Shown here: piece after piece, positions 11,482 through 21,830 of the stretch
How positions within the stretch are numbered: the stretch's first letter is position 1
Layout: every line of letters begins with the position of its first letter
NCBI GenBank assembly: GCA_039704465.1
Contig: JASFAU010000011.1
Location: 1,178,001-1,242,000, forward strand
Length of the DNA stretch: 64,000 nt
Source of the DNA: Plasmodiophora brassicae
Lineage: Eukaryota; Endomyxa; Phytomyxea; Plasmodiophorida; Plasmodiophoridae
Direction of reading: 5' to 3'
Translations under genes and position numbers: made by a program
The notes under the pieces: generated by a model
Database searches by the model: none
Told to the model about the DNA's origin: nothing
What the model saw: the letters and a program-made list of their open reading frames with translations, nothing else

Positions 11482-11540
11482 AAAATACTATTTTTGGAGT
11501 CGTTTACTTTTTCCACGGGCACCGACGCACTGGTGCACTG
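11482..11540 (-). repeat. Right terminal inverted repeat of the DUF7869 transposon
   Basis: Reverse-complement partner of 9172-9230; core 20-mer at 11503-11522, ending outward in ...GCACTG. Confidence 0.7.
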
Positions 11541-11671
11541 TCCGACGATATAAATACCTACCTATTCAAGCCCGACAGTCCTATCGAAACGAAGCTCGGC
11601 TCTAATTCGGGAGATCCGGCAGCCGCCTTTCATTCCTGAAACGTGGCGTCGTCGATCAAGAGCTTTCAGTC

Positions 11672-12412
11672 ATGGCATCATCGCGCAAGCTCGCGTTCTT
11701 AACCGGCGTCGTTGTTCTCGCCGGTGTGATGGGTTCGGCCCCAGTGAAGATGGCGACGGTGCCTGTTCCTGGACAGGCATCCCGGCTTACGCTAGCAGGC
11801 ATGGCTGGAGTCGGAACCGCGTTCGGCATGACTGAGCGGACCGGTCGTTGCCTGGAAGAACTGCGCAAACAAGGCTTTATCGATCTAGCGTCTTCCTTTC
11901 CCTTTTGTGCCCGTGACACCTTCCGGGAGGTGGCTCTCCTCTCATCGGCGACGATTCCTGCTGGTGGATACCTCGTGGCGCGTCGTTTGACAGCTATGAC
12001 GCGATCCCGAATTATAGGCTTTCTGGTGGGGTATGCGGCAGCACGTGTCGTGTTCTACCTGCGGCAGCGCCTGATGCCCGCTAAGTACGCCTTCGAGAAG
12101 CAAGTCCTGGCGTTCGGACAAGCACCCACTCTAGAAAAACTCTCCGACATCATCGAGTCGTTTGGAGCAGCGTCTGGGCACGACGACTGGATTAACCTTC
12201 TGGAGTCAAATAACAAGATGTACGTCTTCCTGAACAAGTTCGGCTGCTCTCTGCCACGGGACTTTTTCGCCACGAAAGCTGAACTAGAGTCATGCAAGGC
12301 CCGGGTCAAAGAAGAGTACAGTTCGGCCGAGTTGACAGACACTGAATTCGCCCTGTACGTCCAGTTCCTCAGCAAAATGGACGTGTTGATCCGCAAGTAC
12401 ACTCAGATGTGA
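11672..12412 (+). CDS. Unknown membrane-associated protein, 246 residues
   Basis: Not recognised. A single open frame from an ATG just outside the transposon. It has an N-terminal hydrophobic helix (LAFLTGVVVLAGVMGS), two more moderately hydrophobic segments (SSATIPAGGYLVARRL and RIIGFLVGYAAARVVFYLR), then a soluble, mixed-charge C-terminal half of about 110 residues ending KMDVLIRKYTQM. The N-terminal helix plus following Arg/Lys could also be a mitochondrial signal. No introns are needed and no catalytic motif is visible. Codon use looks ordinary for the window, and a continuous 741-nt frame with a sensible start favours a real gene. Confidence 0.6.
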   Translation: MASSRKLAFLTGVVVLAGVMGSAPVKMATVPVPGQASRLTLAGMAGVGTAFGMTERTGRCLEELRKQGFIDLASSFPFCARDTFREVALLSSATIPAGGYLVARRLTAMTRSRIIGFLVGYAAARVVFYLRQRLMPAKYAFEKQVLAFGQAPTLEKLSDIIESFGAASGHDDWINLLESNNKMYVFLNKFGCSLPRDFFATKAELESCKARVKEEYSSAELTDTEFALYVQFLSKMDVLIRKYTQM

Positions 12413-12554
12413 GTTTGGACATGCTGAAATGAGAATAAATCGTTTATCGATTGTTGGAGGGCTGACACCAACCTTGAAACCTTCCGCGCGTCCCTGGAAT
12501 AGCGCGAAGGTTCGACTTGAACTGTCCCCCGCGATGGTCTGGATAAGTTGCCTA

Positions 12555-12612
12555 CGAAAACACTTGTCGGTCGACTCTCCTCACGAAAACACTTGTCGGT
12601 CGACTCTCCTCA
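12555..12612. repeat. 29-bp tandem duplication
   Basis: Two adjacent identical copies, each starting CGAAAACACTTGTCGGTCGA and ending TCCTCA. Confidence 0.85.
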
Positions 12613-12830
12613 TCAAGTTCCAACTGGCCGATGGACTTCAGGTGCCTTTCGCATACCATCTTGGCCAACGCCTTGGTCATCACATCCGCCTCGTTCCCTT
12701 GGTGTAACGCCCAGTTCTGAGCGGCCTCCGACGAGCCCAGTCCGCCGCCGGGGACGTTGTAACGGCATATCTAATTGAGTGAGGCTAGGTACTGCCACCG
12801 GAATCCAAGTGGCAGCAAGGAAAAGAGCCC

Positions 12831-12893
12831 GTGGCAGGAACGCGTGTCAGCAAGGAAACCACGTGTCAGCAACGTTCCTGCCACGTGGTTTCC
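12831..12893. repeat. Interlocked inverted repeats
   Basis: GTGGCAGGAAC (12831-12841) pairs with GTTCCTGCCAC (12874-12884), and GGAAACCACGTG (12854-12865) pairs with CACGTGGTTTCC (12882-12893). The two stems overlap, so only one can form at a time. Confidence 0.75.
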
Positions 12894-13533
12894 CGTGGCA
12901 GCAGCTGGTTCCCGTGGCGAGCGAGGCGGCAGCGTGCGCAGCGAGATATTTCCGCTTTCAGGTCGGGCCGATGAACGTTGACTGATGCAAACTACGCTAG
13001 TGGCATGCTGTCGAGCAATGCTTTGCCACGAATGAATACGGACGCCGGTACAATTGCATACAACTAGATACGTATTCTTTACACATCAATGTCTAACGGC
13101 ACGAAATGCGCCATCAGGATACGTCCTGGAAACGGGATACAGCGTCTCCAGATGCGATTCGGGAACCGACGGGGTACGGAGGTTGTCCACCCATTGGTGC
13201 ACGCGTTGCTCTTCAGCACGGTGCCGTTTCAGCACACCTGCCGACCTGGCCACAGCCTCGCCGGCTCACCTCGACCCACGCCGCCGGGAGCTCCCTTGTC
13301 TTGGACAAGCCCCGGCCAAATACTTCTCATCGCCTGCTGCAAACGACGATTAGTTCAACCTGTAGCTGCAAGACCACATGAGTAAGCGACCGGCCGGGAC
13401 TTGCAGCGAACGAGATGGACTGCCGTACCCGCGTTGGAGTCAATGCCTGGCACGTGAGTCAATGGGACGGCGTGTTTGTACGTTGACAACGAGGCCCTCA
13501 TATGGTGAGGTGCGCTCATTTGCTATCAGTACT

Positions 13534-14345
13534 ATGAGGCTGGTGCTCTGCTGCGTGTGCCAGCTGCGGTTCCCAGCGGATGGCTGCGTGCCAGCGTCTG
13601 CGGTCGCGTTCGCCGCCGTCGACGTTATTAAGACGTGGGATCGTAACGGGTTCATCTGCCTGCGGGACGTCGACATGCTGCGCCTGAAGCAGTTCCAGTC
13701 CATTATCGACCTGATGGCGGCGCAGCGTGCGCCCGCCGGTCGATCCATCATCGACGATTCCGTGTCGTGGCGCATGCAGAAGGAGCAGCTGGAGCGACGA
13801 GCGCCGACGTTCGGCGAACGCATGGCCGACTACGTGGCCAAATTCGGTGGCAGCTGGATGTTCATCATTCTGTTCACGGCCTTCATCTGCACCTGGATGG
13901 GTGTCAACACCATGCAGGCGTCAGTGGCCTCTGGCCAAGCGGCATGGGACCCATACCCGTTCGTCTTCCTCAACCTGTGCCTGTCGTGCCTTGCAGCAGT
14001 GCAAGCGCCGGTAAGTGCAACGCCGCTTGGGCAGAACAAACGTCGGCGTTTGTTCTGAGGAGCAAGCCCACCGGGCTGCAGATTATCATGATGAGCCAGA
14101 ATCTGCAGGAGGACAGGGACCGACAGGGCAACGAGAACGCGTACAGGGCGACGCTGCGCACGGAGCTGGACGTCAACGAGCTGCACCGGAAGGTCGACCA
14201 TCTGGCCACGCGCCAGCTCAACCTGGTCGCCGAACTGCATCGCGTCCAGTTCGACGCCATCCAGTCCATCCTGCAGCAGCGCGCCGCCGCCCCCAGCTCC
14301 CCCGTCCAGACGAATTACAGCGTCGACGCCGTCCCGCAGAAGTAA
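13534..14345 (+). CDS. DUF1003-family membrane protein (bacterial type)
   Basis: Exons 13534-14010 and 14082-14345 give 246 residues. The core matches the bacterial DUF1003 pattern: PTFGERMADYVAKFGGSWMF, a TM helix, then DPYPFVFLNLCLSCLAAVQA joined by the splice to PIIMMSQNLQEDRDR, then an amphipathic tail LRTELDVNELHRKVDHL. The N terminus has CCVC and ICLRD blocks like the zinc-ribbon start of bacterial homologues. Function of the family is unknown; it has two membrane helices. DUF1003 is common in bacteria and rare in eukaryotes (family knowledge), so acquisition by transfer followed by intron gain is an inference. The 71-bp intron contains a strong hairpin. The start is uncertain; 13534 is the Met before the Cys block. 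Confidence 0.82.
14025..14067 (+). other. Hairpin inside the DUF1003 intron
   Basis: CAGAACAAACG (14032-14042) and CGTTTGTTCTG (14047-14057) are perfectly complementary around the loop TCGG; GCTTG (14025-14029) and CAAGC (14063-14067) extend the stem. Confidence 0.75.
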
Positions 14346-14535
14346 ACAGCGACCACTTAATGTCCAGCTTAACCTCTGGAAGGGGGCAGCGTCCGCGGGG
14401 AGTGTTGCGCGCGCGCTGCTCCGACCGTGTGACGGACTTTCCAGCGGGGAACTGCGCCGGGCGGCGACGCGCGATGGCCGTCATAACCGAAACGTTGGGG
14501 GCGGCCAGGGCGAAGATGATGGCGACGTCGCTGTG

Positions 14536-14889
14536 ATGGCGGCCGTACGACGTCCGCGACCCCAGCCGGACGACATCTGCGTCGGAGTCAAGCGCCTGCG
14601 CGTCGGAGGTCGCGTGACGGCAACGCCGCGGCCGGCGCCGCCGCCCATCGTCGAGCCGCTCTGGCTGCACGTCCGCCTGGTCGACAACCGCGTCAAATCC
14701 ATCTTCCACCTCGCGTACACGGACACGGGCGACGACATCCTCGCCGTCGTCTGGAACGAATTCGGCGTCGACACGACCGCCTGCGGCATCCTGCACCGGG
14801 GGCGCCCCGTGCCGACCTACCTGACCTGCCGCCAGGCCGGCCTGACGCCCGGCGCCGTCATTGACCTGTTCCATCAATTCACACACTAG
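14536..14889 (+). CDS. Small SUMO/ubiquitin-like (Rad60-SLD type) domain protein
   Basis: A 117-residue single-exon product. After about 40 Arg/Pro-rich residues comes a beta-grasp-like domain: LWLHVRLVDNRVKSIFHLAY, then DILAVVWNEFGVDT, HRGRPVPTYLTCRQAGLTPG and AVIDLFHQ. The order (v-d-sv...f-i...l...G-...t...gl-.GavIdl) is that of the SUMO-like SLD domain of Rad60/NIP45 proteins. There is no C-terminal diglycine, so it is a domain rather than a conjugated modifier. A role in SUMO-dependent genome maintenance is only a family-level guess. It is convergent with the next gene, with 37 bp between stop codons. Confidence 0.6.
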   Translation: MAAVRRPRPQPDDICVGVKRLRVGGRVTATPRPAPPPIVEPLWLHVRLVDNRVKSIFHLAYTDTGDDILAVVWNEFGVDTTACGILHRGRPVPTYLTCRQAGLTPGAVIDLFHQFTH

Positions 14890-14926
14890 CAGCGGGGGCG
14901 TACGCGCGCATGGACCCGGCAGCGCT

Positions 14927-16002
14927 TTATCGAACGGGGTCGTCGGGCGGCGCCGCGTCGAACAGGAACCGTTCGAAGTCGATCAGCGGGCGCGTCCACG
15001 ACAGCGACGCGCACTGCTGGGCGACCCGCGCCCAGTGCCGGATCTTGGCCCAGCGCTCCCGGAACAGGCCGTCGCCGTCGCCACCGCCGACGATCGCGCG
15101 CCTGTGTCGGCAGCGCTCGCGAAGCGCCGCCAGCACGCCGCCGCCGCCGCCCTCGTCCGGGTCGCGTAACTCCATCAGGACCGACGCGCCGACGTCGCCG
15201 GGGCTGTTGACCACCGTCAGCGACGGCAACGTGGCAGGCGGTCGACTTACAGGTTCAGCGCGGCGCAATGGTGCAGGACGGTCAGGTCGACGCGGTCGAA
15301 ATCGCGCGCGTTGAACACCGACTTGACGTAGAAGCGGATCAGCGACGACAGGGCGGCGGTCAGGGCGTTGTCGATCGCGGCGCCGGCGTCGGCCAGCAGG
15401 CGCAGGGCGTGGCGTTCGTGCGGGTCGCGCAGTGCGCGGGACGCGCAGCACCGCATGATCCATTCGAGGTCGCCGCCGTCGTCCATCGCGCGTACGGCGG
15501 ATCGCGCGGCGACGAGCAGCGGGACGAGGTCCTCGAAGGCGGTCTGCGTCCCGAGCAGGCCGTACGTGGGCGGGTTCGCGCAGCTCAGCAACGAGAACGT
15601 GACGCGTTTCCGACGGCGATCGGGGGCGGCGGGCCAGCGCCAGTCGACGTCGGCGAGGACGTGCCGCTCCAGGGCGAGCATCGCGGTGAACGCCGCCCGT
15701 GTGGCGGGTGCGAGTCGGCGCGACCCGGACGCGAGCAACTGGACGACCCGGGTGACGGGTGTCGTCGGCGCCTGTACACTGTCTAGCGGGAACCGCACCG
15801 GGACGACGACATCATCGTCGGCGCGGCCCGCAACGCGCTTGCCCTTTCGGACCGGGCGCGACGGCGTTCTGTCCGGCGGCACCGGGCCCCCTCCCGCCGG
15901 GATCCGGAACGGCCCGATGTGCGTCGGCGGCGTGCGCGGCCTCAACGAGTACCGGTGCGGGCGGGGCGGCTCCGGCGACGCCGCTATCATCGGCGCGTGC
16001 AT
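14927..16002 (-). CDS. Unknown protein, 342 residues
   Basis: Exons 15251-16002 and 14927-15203, 47-bp intron (GTAAGT...CAACAG). Not recognised. The first 100 residues are Pro/Arg-rich and basic (PVRKGKRVAGR), likely disordered and possibly nuclear. The rest is helical with an alternation of short helices (LVPLLVAARSAVRAM, ECIMRCC-like, LRLLADAGAAIDNALTAALS, VDLTVLHHCAALN) that recalls degenerate ankyrin or armadillo-like repeats without a clear consensus. A Gly run (GGGGG) lies near the C terminus. The open frame continues upstream to 16470, but that part is low-complexity Arg/Ala, so I chose the ATG at 16002. Confidence 0.55.
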
Positions 16003-16779
16003 GGGCGACGACGTCGCGGCGCGTGTGCGCCCCCCCGGCCGACCCCGCGTCCCCCAAACGGTCGTCGACGCCGAAGCCCCGTCCGCAGCGGCGCGACGGA
16101 CTCCGCGGACAAAATCGGCGCCATGCAGCCCCCGACGTTGGTAACGTGGGTAGGTGGTAGTGCTGGTGGCACTGGCACGTCCACGCGCTGCGCGGGCCAC
16201 GGAGTCCGCGGCGGACCTGCTGGGCACGGCCCTCATTTCGCTTTCGGTCGCGTGGCGTGCGGGCAACTCGCCGGTTGCCGGCGCTGCGCGACGGTCGGCG
16301 AGATGCCAACATTGCCTTCCAAATTCTCGCCCTGCGTTCCCCCGTGCAGGCGCGCAGCCAGACAGGGGCATACATTCTACTTTCATACTACTTGATCTTA
16401 TCCGAGCGTCCGCGGCTGTGTTCGCTCGGGCGCGCGGGGCGCGCCCGGGTTGTGCAGTGCGGGTCGCCATGACCTGAACCGATCACTGAGTCTGAGCCCG
16501 ACCCGGCGATGATGCCTGTTCCGGTGATCTGTACGAAAACATGCATAATACACAACAATGCGCGTCGCCATGGGGGTGGTGGTAATCCTGTACGATTTAT
16601 AAAATGCCGGCCACGACCGACTTCATAATGAGAGGCGGAACCGGCGGTAGAATTGGGAGAACAGGTCGACGAACCGGATCCGGGCGCCGTCGAGCGCCCT
16701 GCCACGTGACCGCGAGCATTGCCGGATAAACTCGTCGATGCGCTGGAAGCACTGGTAGACGCGGGTCAGATTCTCCCTA
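16003..16779. other. Gap between the unknown protein and exportin-7
   Basis: No supported gene. The only long frames are Arg/Ala-rich shadows. It probably holds the promoter of the gene at 14927-16002 and the exportin-7 3' UTR. Confidence 0.4.
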
Positions 16780-19700
16780 CTAGTCGCGTCCGACCGCACC
16801 CCTGCTTACCAGCTCGGCAGTGGGCGGCGCTTCGGCCACGTCGGCCCTGTACGTGTCGTCCATGGACGACGACGGGCTGTTGCTGTCGTAGTCGGACGAC
16901 GACAGGTTGAAGTCGGGGCCGAAGGGTTCGCCGGCCAGCACGATCTCGAGCCCCTGCTGGTGCGACGTCTGCAGCTCGACCTGGATCGCACAGTACCGAT
17001 CGGACAGCACGACACTGTCCGCCGCCGCCGCCGCCGACGACGCGAACACGACCGCCAGCACGCCGTACAGCTGGTGCTGAACCTATGTAGCGGGCCACGT
17101 CGCGTCAGCCGACCGTCACCCGGCATCGGGGGCAGGCAGATCCCGTACGTGGTGGACGTCGCCGCCGCCAAAGTGCGACGCCAGCTGCGCCTCGATGGCG
17201 GCGACGGCGACGCGCGGGTACAGGACGACCAGGTTGAAGAGCGGGACGGACACGTTCCACTTGTCGCAGTGGACGCTGTGCAGGGCGTAGTCGACGGCCA
17301 GGCCGAGGACGTGCATGTACATGTCGACCCGTGCCGATGCATGCGCCTCGACGACCTTGACGTCGTGGCCGTGGCCGCCGCCGAACCGGGCCGACAGCAT
17401 CGCCGACGTCACGGCGGCGACCGCGTTCAGCACGCAGGCAGGCAGGTGCGCTTTCGACGACTTCACCTACGGGTGCGCCTTAGGGTTTCGTAACGAGCGC
17501 CGTGCACAGGTCCACGTACCATGGCATGGCGGAACAGCTGCGTGACGACACCGACCCGCTGGTCGTCGAACGACATCAACGCGATGGGGAACTGGGCGCA
17601 GAACGCTTCGAGGAACGGGAACACGACGTCCTCGAGCTTCGGGTACTGCACCAGGTCCGCATAGGGGATGGCGAGCGCCGCCGTCATGGTCGCGTGGACG
17701 GCCTGCACCGACGGGTCGTTGTACAGGCCGAGGATGCCGATGTTGACCCAGTTGCCGGACAGCATCCGTCGCAGGCAGACCATGCTGTGCAGCGCGCAGC
17801 GGTACCGCGCCCACTTGTGGACGTCGCCGGCGGGCGCCCGCGTCTCCTCGTCGTCCTCGTCGTCGTCGTCGTCGTCCGCCAGGTCGTCGTCGTCCTGGCC
17901 GACGACCGGGACAACGTCGGACCTGATGCGCGGCGTCGCATGCGACGACATGAAATGGCCAATGACCTTGGCGCACTGCTGGAACAGGGCGATCGGCATC
18001 GGGTCCGACCGGTCGAACTGCATCCGCTTCGTCGAGTTGTCGACGAGCTCGGCGAGGAACCGCAGGATGTGGTACATGAGCTTCAGGTCGTGCGCGTGCC
18101 GGACGGACAGCTGCGCCAGGGTCGCCATGTGCGAGGCGAACAGCCAGTCCAGCGCCAGGTGGTACGTGAACGGCCGGTTTGTGGCGCGGAACACGCCCCG
18201 CAGATCGCTGAGCCACCCAATGACGGCGCCGGGCGACGCCGGCGCTGACGGCGACGCCGCGCGGATCGCCGCGCCCGCCCTGGCGACCGAACTGATAAAC
18301 GCGTCCCAGTGCTGCTCAATCTGGTGGTCCTCCTGAAGGAAAAACAGTCTCGAGATGGTCGAGTAGAAGGCGCACCTGTGCTTCCTGAACACGGGGAGCG
18401 ACAGGAACGGCCACCTGCAGACCGATCAGTACCCTGGCACGCGCGGGTCGGGACGTGGAGCAAGCAACGTACTTGTGTTCACCGGTGTCGGCTTCGGCCG
18501 AGTGCAGAAGGCCACGTACAAACGGCGAGTGAAGCAGGATGCGCCCATTGGAGTAGACCTTGGGGATCCCGCACAGCGCCGGGATCGCCATGCTCGCACC
18601 CGACATGCTCGGGCGCGCGCCACCTATGCCTGAACTGAAGCGGATGCGCACGCCAAACGCCAGCGAGTCCAGCAGGGACAACGATGCCCCGATGACGACA
18701 TGCGCCCGCGACAGCGTTGACGTTGACCAGGCCGACAGGTTGTGCGACACCTGCCGCGAGCCCCATGAGCCAATGCACGGTGCGCGATGCAAACAGCGGC
18801 GACACATGCACCCGACCTTGGACACCATCAGGTCGAGAAGCATGATCAGCAGACGCTGGAACGGGGCATCCTCGGCGTCTTCGACAGGGATGGAGTCTTG
18901 CGGGGCGGGCATGACGTTGACAAGCGCGCGAAGCAGCGACACGGCGGTCGGTGACTCGGCAGCGGCGCCATCGGATGTAATGCACCGATGCACCTCCATG
19001 AGGAACGCCAGGTAGGACAGCTCCAGGGGGATGCAGGTCGGTGGGAGGCTGTCCGTCTGCTTCATGACCGCGAACGACTGGGCACAGAGCTGCGCGTCGA
19101 GGCTGTTCAGCTTCGCATCGGCCTGCTCGTCCAGCGCGGGAATTGACGCCCACGATGTGCGATTGCCGACAATACACGTCACCATGTCGATCAGCACGCG
19201 AAGTTGCCCTGGGGACGTCACCGGTTAGAACAGGGCAGCGCGCTCATCAGTCCGCGTCGAGAGGACTGTACCGAACACGTGGGGATCGCCACTGTTAGCC
19301 AGGACTTCGTTCATTCGCGTTAGAACGTAGGAGGAGAACTCGCAACCTGCGCCAACGAAGATCAACACAAAGGAGATCAATGGGCAGAAAAGGACGGCGC
19401 TTAACGACCATGCGAGCGCACAATGATCGCAACGCTCTTCAGCAAAGGCGACGCTAGGACGCCGGCAGCGCCATCGGAGATGTCGGGGCCGCCCTCGTCG
19501 TCCTCCGTGTCTTCGTTCAGCGATGTCGGATCAGCAGCGCGCTGCCTCTCGAGCTGGACATCGACGAACGTCGTTACGACCTGAGGGGCAGCAGGTGAGT
19601 CGCACGGCGGCCCCTCATCGATTGCTCGACCTACCGTAAAGGACAGCTGGACGAGACGTTGTATACGGGACTGGATAGCGGCAGGATCACCTCTGGATTG

Positions 19701-21324
19701 CAGCGTTGCCGATTGCTTGGCCGACGCCGAGACGAGGGACGCCCACGTCTCGAACAGGTAGACCTTGCAGCGCAGGTTGGCACGAACCAGCATGATCGTG
19801 AACTGGTGCATGGCCTCGAGCCATTCGTCGAACGCCGCCTCGAGCAGGACGAAATCCGAGAACGGGAACGTCGCACGCATCGAGTCGATCAGGCGCGACA
19901 GGTAGACCAGGTTGTCTTCGCAGGCGAGGAACACGCCATTTGGCGGGCCCTTCAACAACGTCGTGACGCCATCAACAAAGATCTGCCCCGAAACGGGAAT
20001 CAGTGCCAGTCGTCGGGACGAAGCGGGCGAGCAAACGGGCCCGACCCTGAGAAAGTCACGGCGTTCGAACACCGTTGCAAACATCGAGCGTTTCAGCGTA
20101 ACGAGCCACGACAGGCACTGCATGGCGAGCGGTTGGATCTCGCAACGGGGCGGTGACGGGCACCGTTGGGCGACGCTGAAAAACACGTTGACGGTGCGCT
20201 CCTCCTTGAGGAACTTCCATTCGCTGGGCACGAGCAGTGGCTGGTGCATTGACTGGACCGGAGAGTAGCCGGCGGCCGGGAAGTCGTACTGCAAACAGGT
20301 GAGGATAAGCCTCAGCGAGGACTCCTGCAGAGCCAGGACGCTCGGGTCGAACGACTTTGTTGGCAGCATATCGGGCGCCAGCGTCGACCGCAACGCTGAC
20401 AAACCCAGCTGCAGGATGGATTCCAGCTGCTGGTCCTTGAACATGATCGCTATGGACCTCTGGCTGTGCTCAAACGTCCCTGGCGAAAGGACCGTTCAGC
20501 AAGCGTGCACAGGGTGCGTTCCGGTGCGGACGCGACAGGTACCAATGTCCGGCTGGATGTCAGTGACAATGTCGCCCAGCAGCTGGAGAGCCGCACAGGC
20601 ATGGGCGCGCGTCGACGACGGCGAATCCGTCAGCGACGACGTAAGCGCCACGATCGAGTGCTGCCGGGGCGACATCCTCCAGCTCGTCTTCACGAGCGAC
20701 GATATCGCGCGGATCACCGCTACGATCACGTAATTCGGGCGCGCCGCCGACACGAACCCGAACAGCGTCTGGATCAGGACGTCGCCTGGTTCGTGACGAC
20801 AATCAGTGGCAACGCAGCGGACGGGGTCGCGGTCGACAACGTACGCGTGTAGTCGATCTGGGCGACCTGGACCTTGTCCCAGTTGGCCTGGATCAGCTCG
20901 CGTAACGTTGCGCAGCCAAAGACAATGGCATCGGACGACAGCGACGTCTCGATCAGGTACAGCAGGACGGGGAGCATCCCGATGTCTACCATGATGGGCG
21001 TTACAGGATATTCACCCAGGAACAACCGCCGTCGCGCGAGCCCAAACCTGATGTCGCCTCAGCACGAAACTCGAGCAGGTACCGATGGGCCCCGTCCCTG
21101 CGTTCGGGGTCCGGGCACGTATAGAAGATGCTGTGACCGGGGCCGAGTCAGATTCCTGTGACGCACGGCAAACCACGCCGGGTGCACCTGGCCGCCTGCT
21201 CCAGCTGCTTCAGTTTCGCGACCTGGTCGGGCGACACCGACTTGGGCGCGTCGAATTCCGCGGGCGCGTACCGCTCGCCGCCGCCCGAGTCGGACCGCTC
21301 GACGGCGCCGGCGTCGAGCTCCAT
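16780..21324 (-). CDS. XPO7: Exportin-7 (RanBP16-type nuclear export receptor)
   Basis: A HEAT-repeat karyopherin that moves cargo across the nuclear pore with RanGTP. I infer 13 exons: 21188-21324, 21048-21130, 20845-20985, 20543-20785, 20046-20479, 19409-19982, 19272-19346, 18817-19208, 18652-18750, 18473-18558, 17520-18414, 17149-17466 and 16780-17082, in frame throughout, 1259 residues. Recognisable XPO7 blocks: FYTCPDPERRDGAHRYLLEF near the N terminus, LRLILTCLQYDFPAAGYSP, QLRVLIDMVTCIVGNRTSWA (the WLVY..GAVIGGR region), HVVIGASLSLLDSLAFG, LRFLAELVDNSTKRMQFD and YADLVQYPKLEDVVFPFLEA. An Asp-rich insertion (DDDDLADDDDDDEDDEE) makes it longer than animal XPO7 (about 1090). Donors at introns 5 and 8 read GTCGGG, and the intron at 18559-18651 is in frame and could be retained; the last two exons match the family weakly. 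Confidence 0.92.
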
Positions 21325-21830
21325 GGACGCACGTCGCCCCGCCCTCGGCTCCGCCCCTCCGAAACCGCAGCCTCAAACGCGCGCCGGATGCCGAATGACC
21401 CCTCCCTCGCCCCGTCAGCCGGCGAGCCGACGCAGTCGCAGGCGCAGTCGCAGGCGCCCGAAAAAACTCCACCAAGCACGACCAAATGCAGCACGTTGGT
21501 TTGTTTTTTTCTGCACGCGTCACGTCACCGCGTTACGGGGTAGGTGCCCCCAGCGCGGCGCACCAGCGCTGCATCCGGCATCCCGCCCCCCGAACGTTCG
21601 TTGCGTTTTTTCTGGAACGATCGCACTGGCGCGGAGGGGCCTCGTCAATGCGGGCAACGGTGCGGATGCCGGCTCGCCTGGGCGTACGTACGGGTGCCCC
21701 GGGATCGGGCGGATGTGGTACGTCGACGAAGATATCGGGCACCGATCCGATCGCGTTGGATGTTGTTCAAATCTTGCCGGCCGTGCGTGGTGGATATTGC
21801 GGGCGACGGCGCGTCGTCGTCGGCGCCTAG
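21325..21830. promoter_or_regulatory. Shared upstream region of divergent XPO7 and GRK genes
   Basis: A 506-bp interval between two divergent start codons, so it must hold both promoters. It includes a T-rich patch (GGTTTGTTTTTTTCTGC, near 21495) and GC-rich direct repeats of GCAGTCGCAG (21430-21455). No TATA box is evident. Confidence 0.45.

Larger units (their letters stand above)
9172..11540 (-). mobile_element. DNA transposon with inverted ends carrying a DUF7869-type gene
   Basis: The two ends match in inverted orientation: the 20-mer GTGCCCGTGGAAAAAGTAAA at 9191-9210 recurs as its reverse complement at 11503-11522. Homology extends inward (GACTCC, then a run of A and ATAG) and, with mismatches, outward through CACTG-type sequence. 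The only coding content is the DUF7869-like gene in between. I placed the outer limits at the CACTG motifs; they may be off by some bases and I could not define a target-site duplication. The inverted ends were found by eye. Confidence 0.78.
12413..13533. other. 1.1-kb gap with small repeats
   Basis: No gene supported. It holds a 29-bp perfect tandem duplication (12555-12583 and 12584-12612) and a cluster of interlocking inverted repeats at 12831-12893. A short intron-like stretch (GTACGTTGAC at 13478 to TATCAG at 13530) just before the next gene could be a 5'-UTR intron. Confidence 0.5.
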
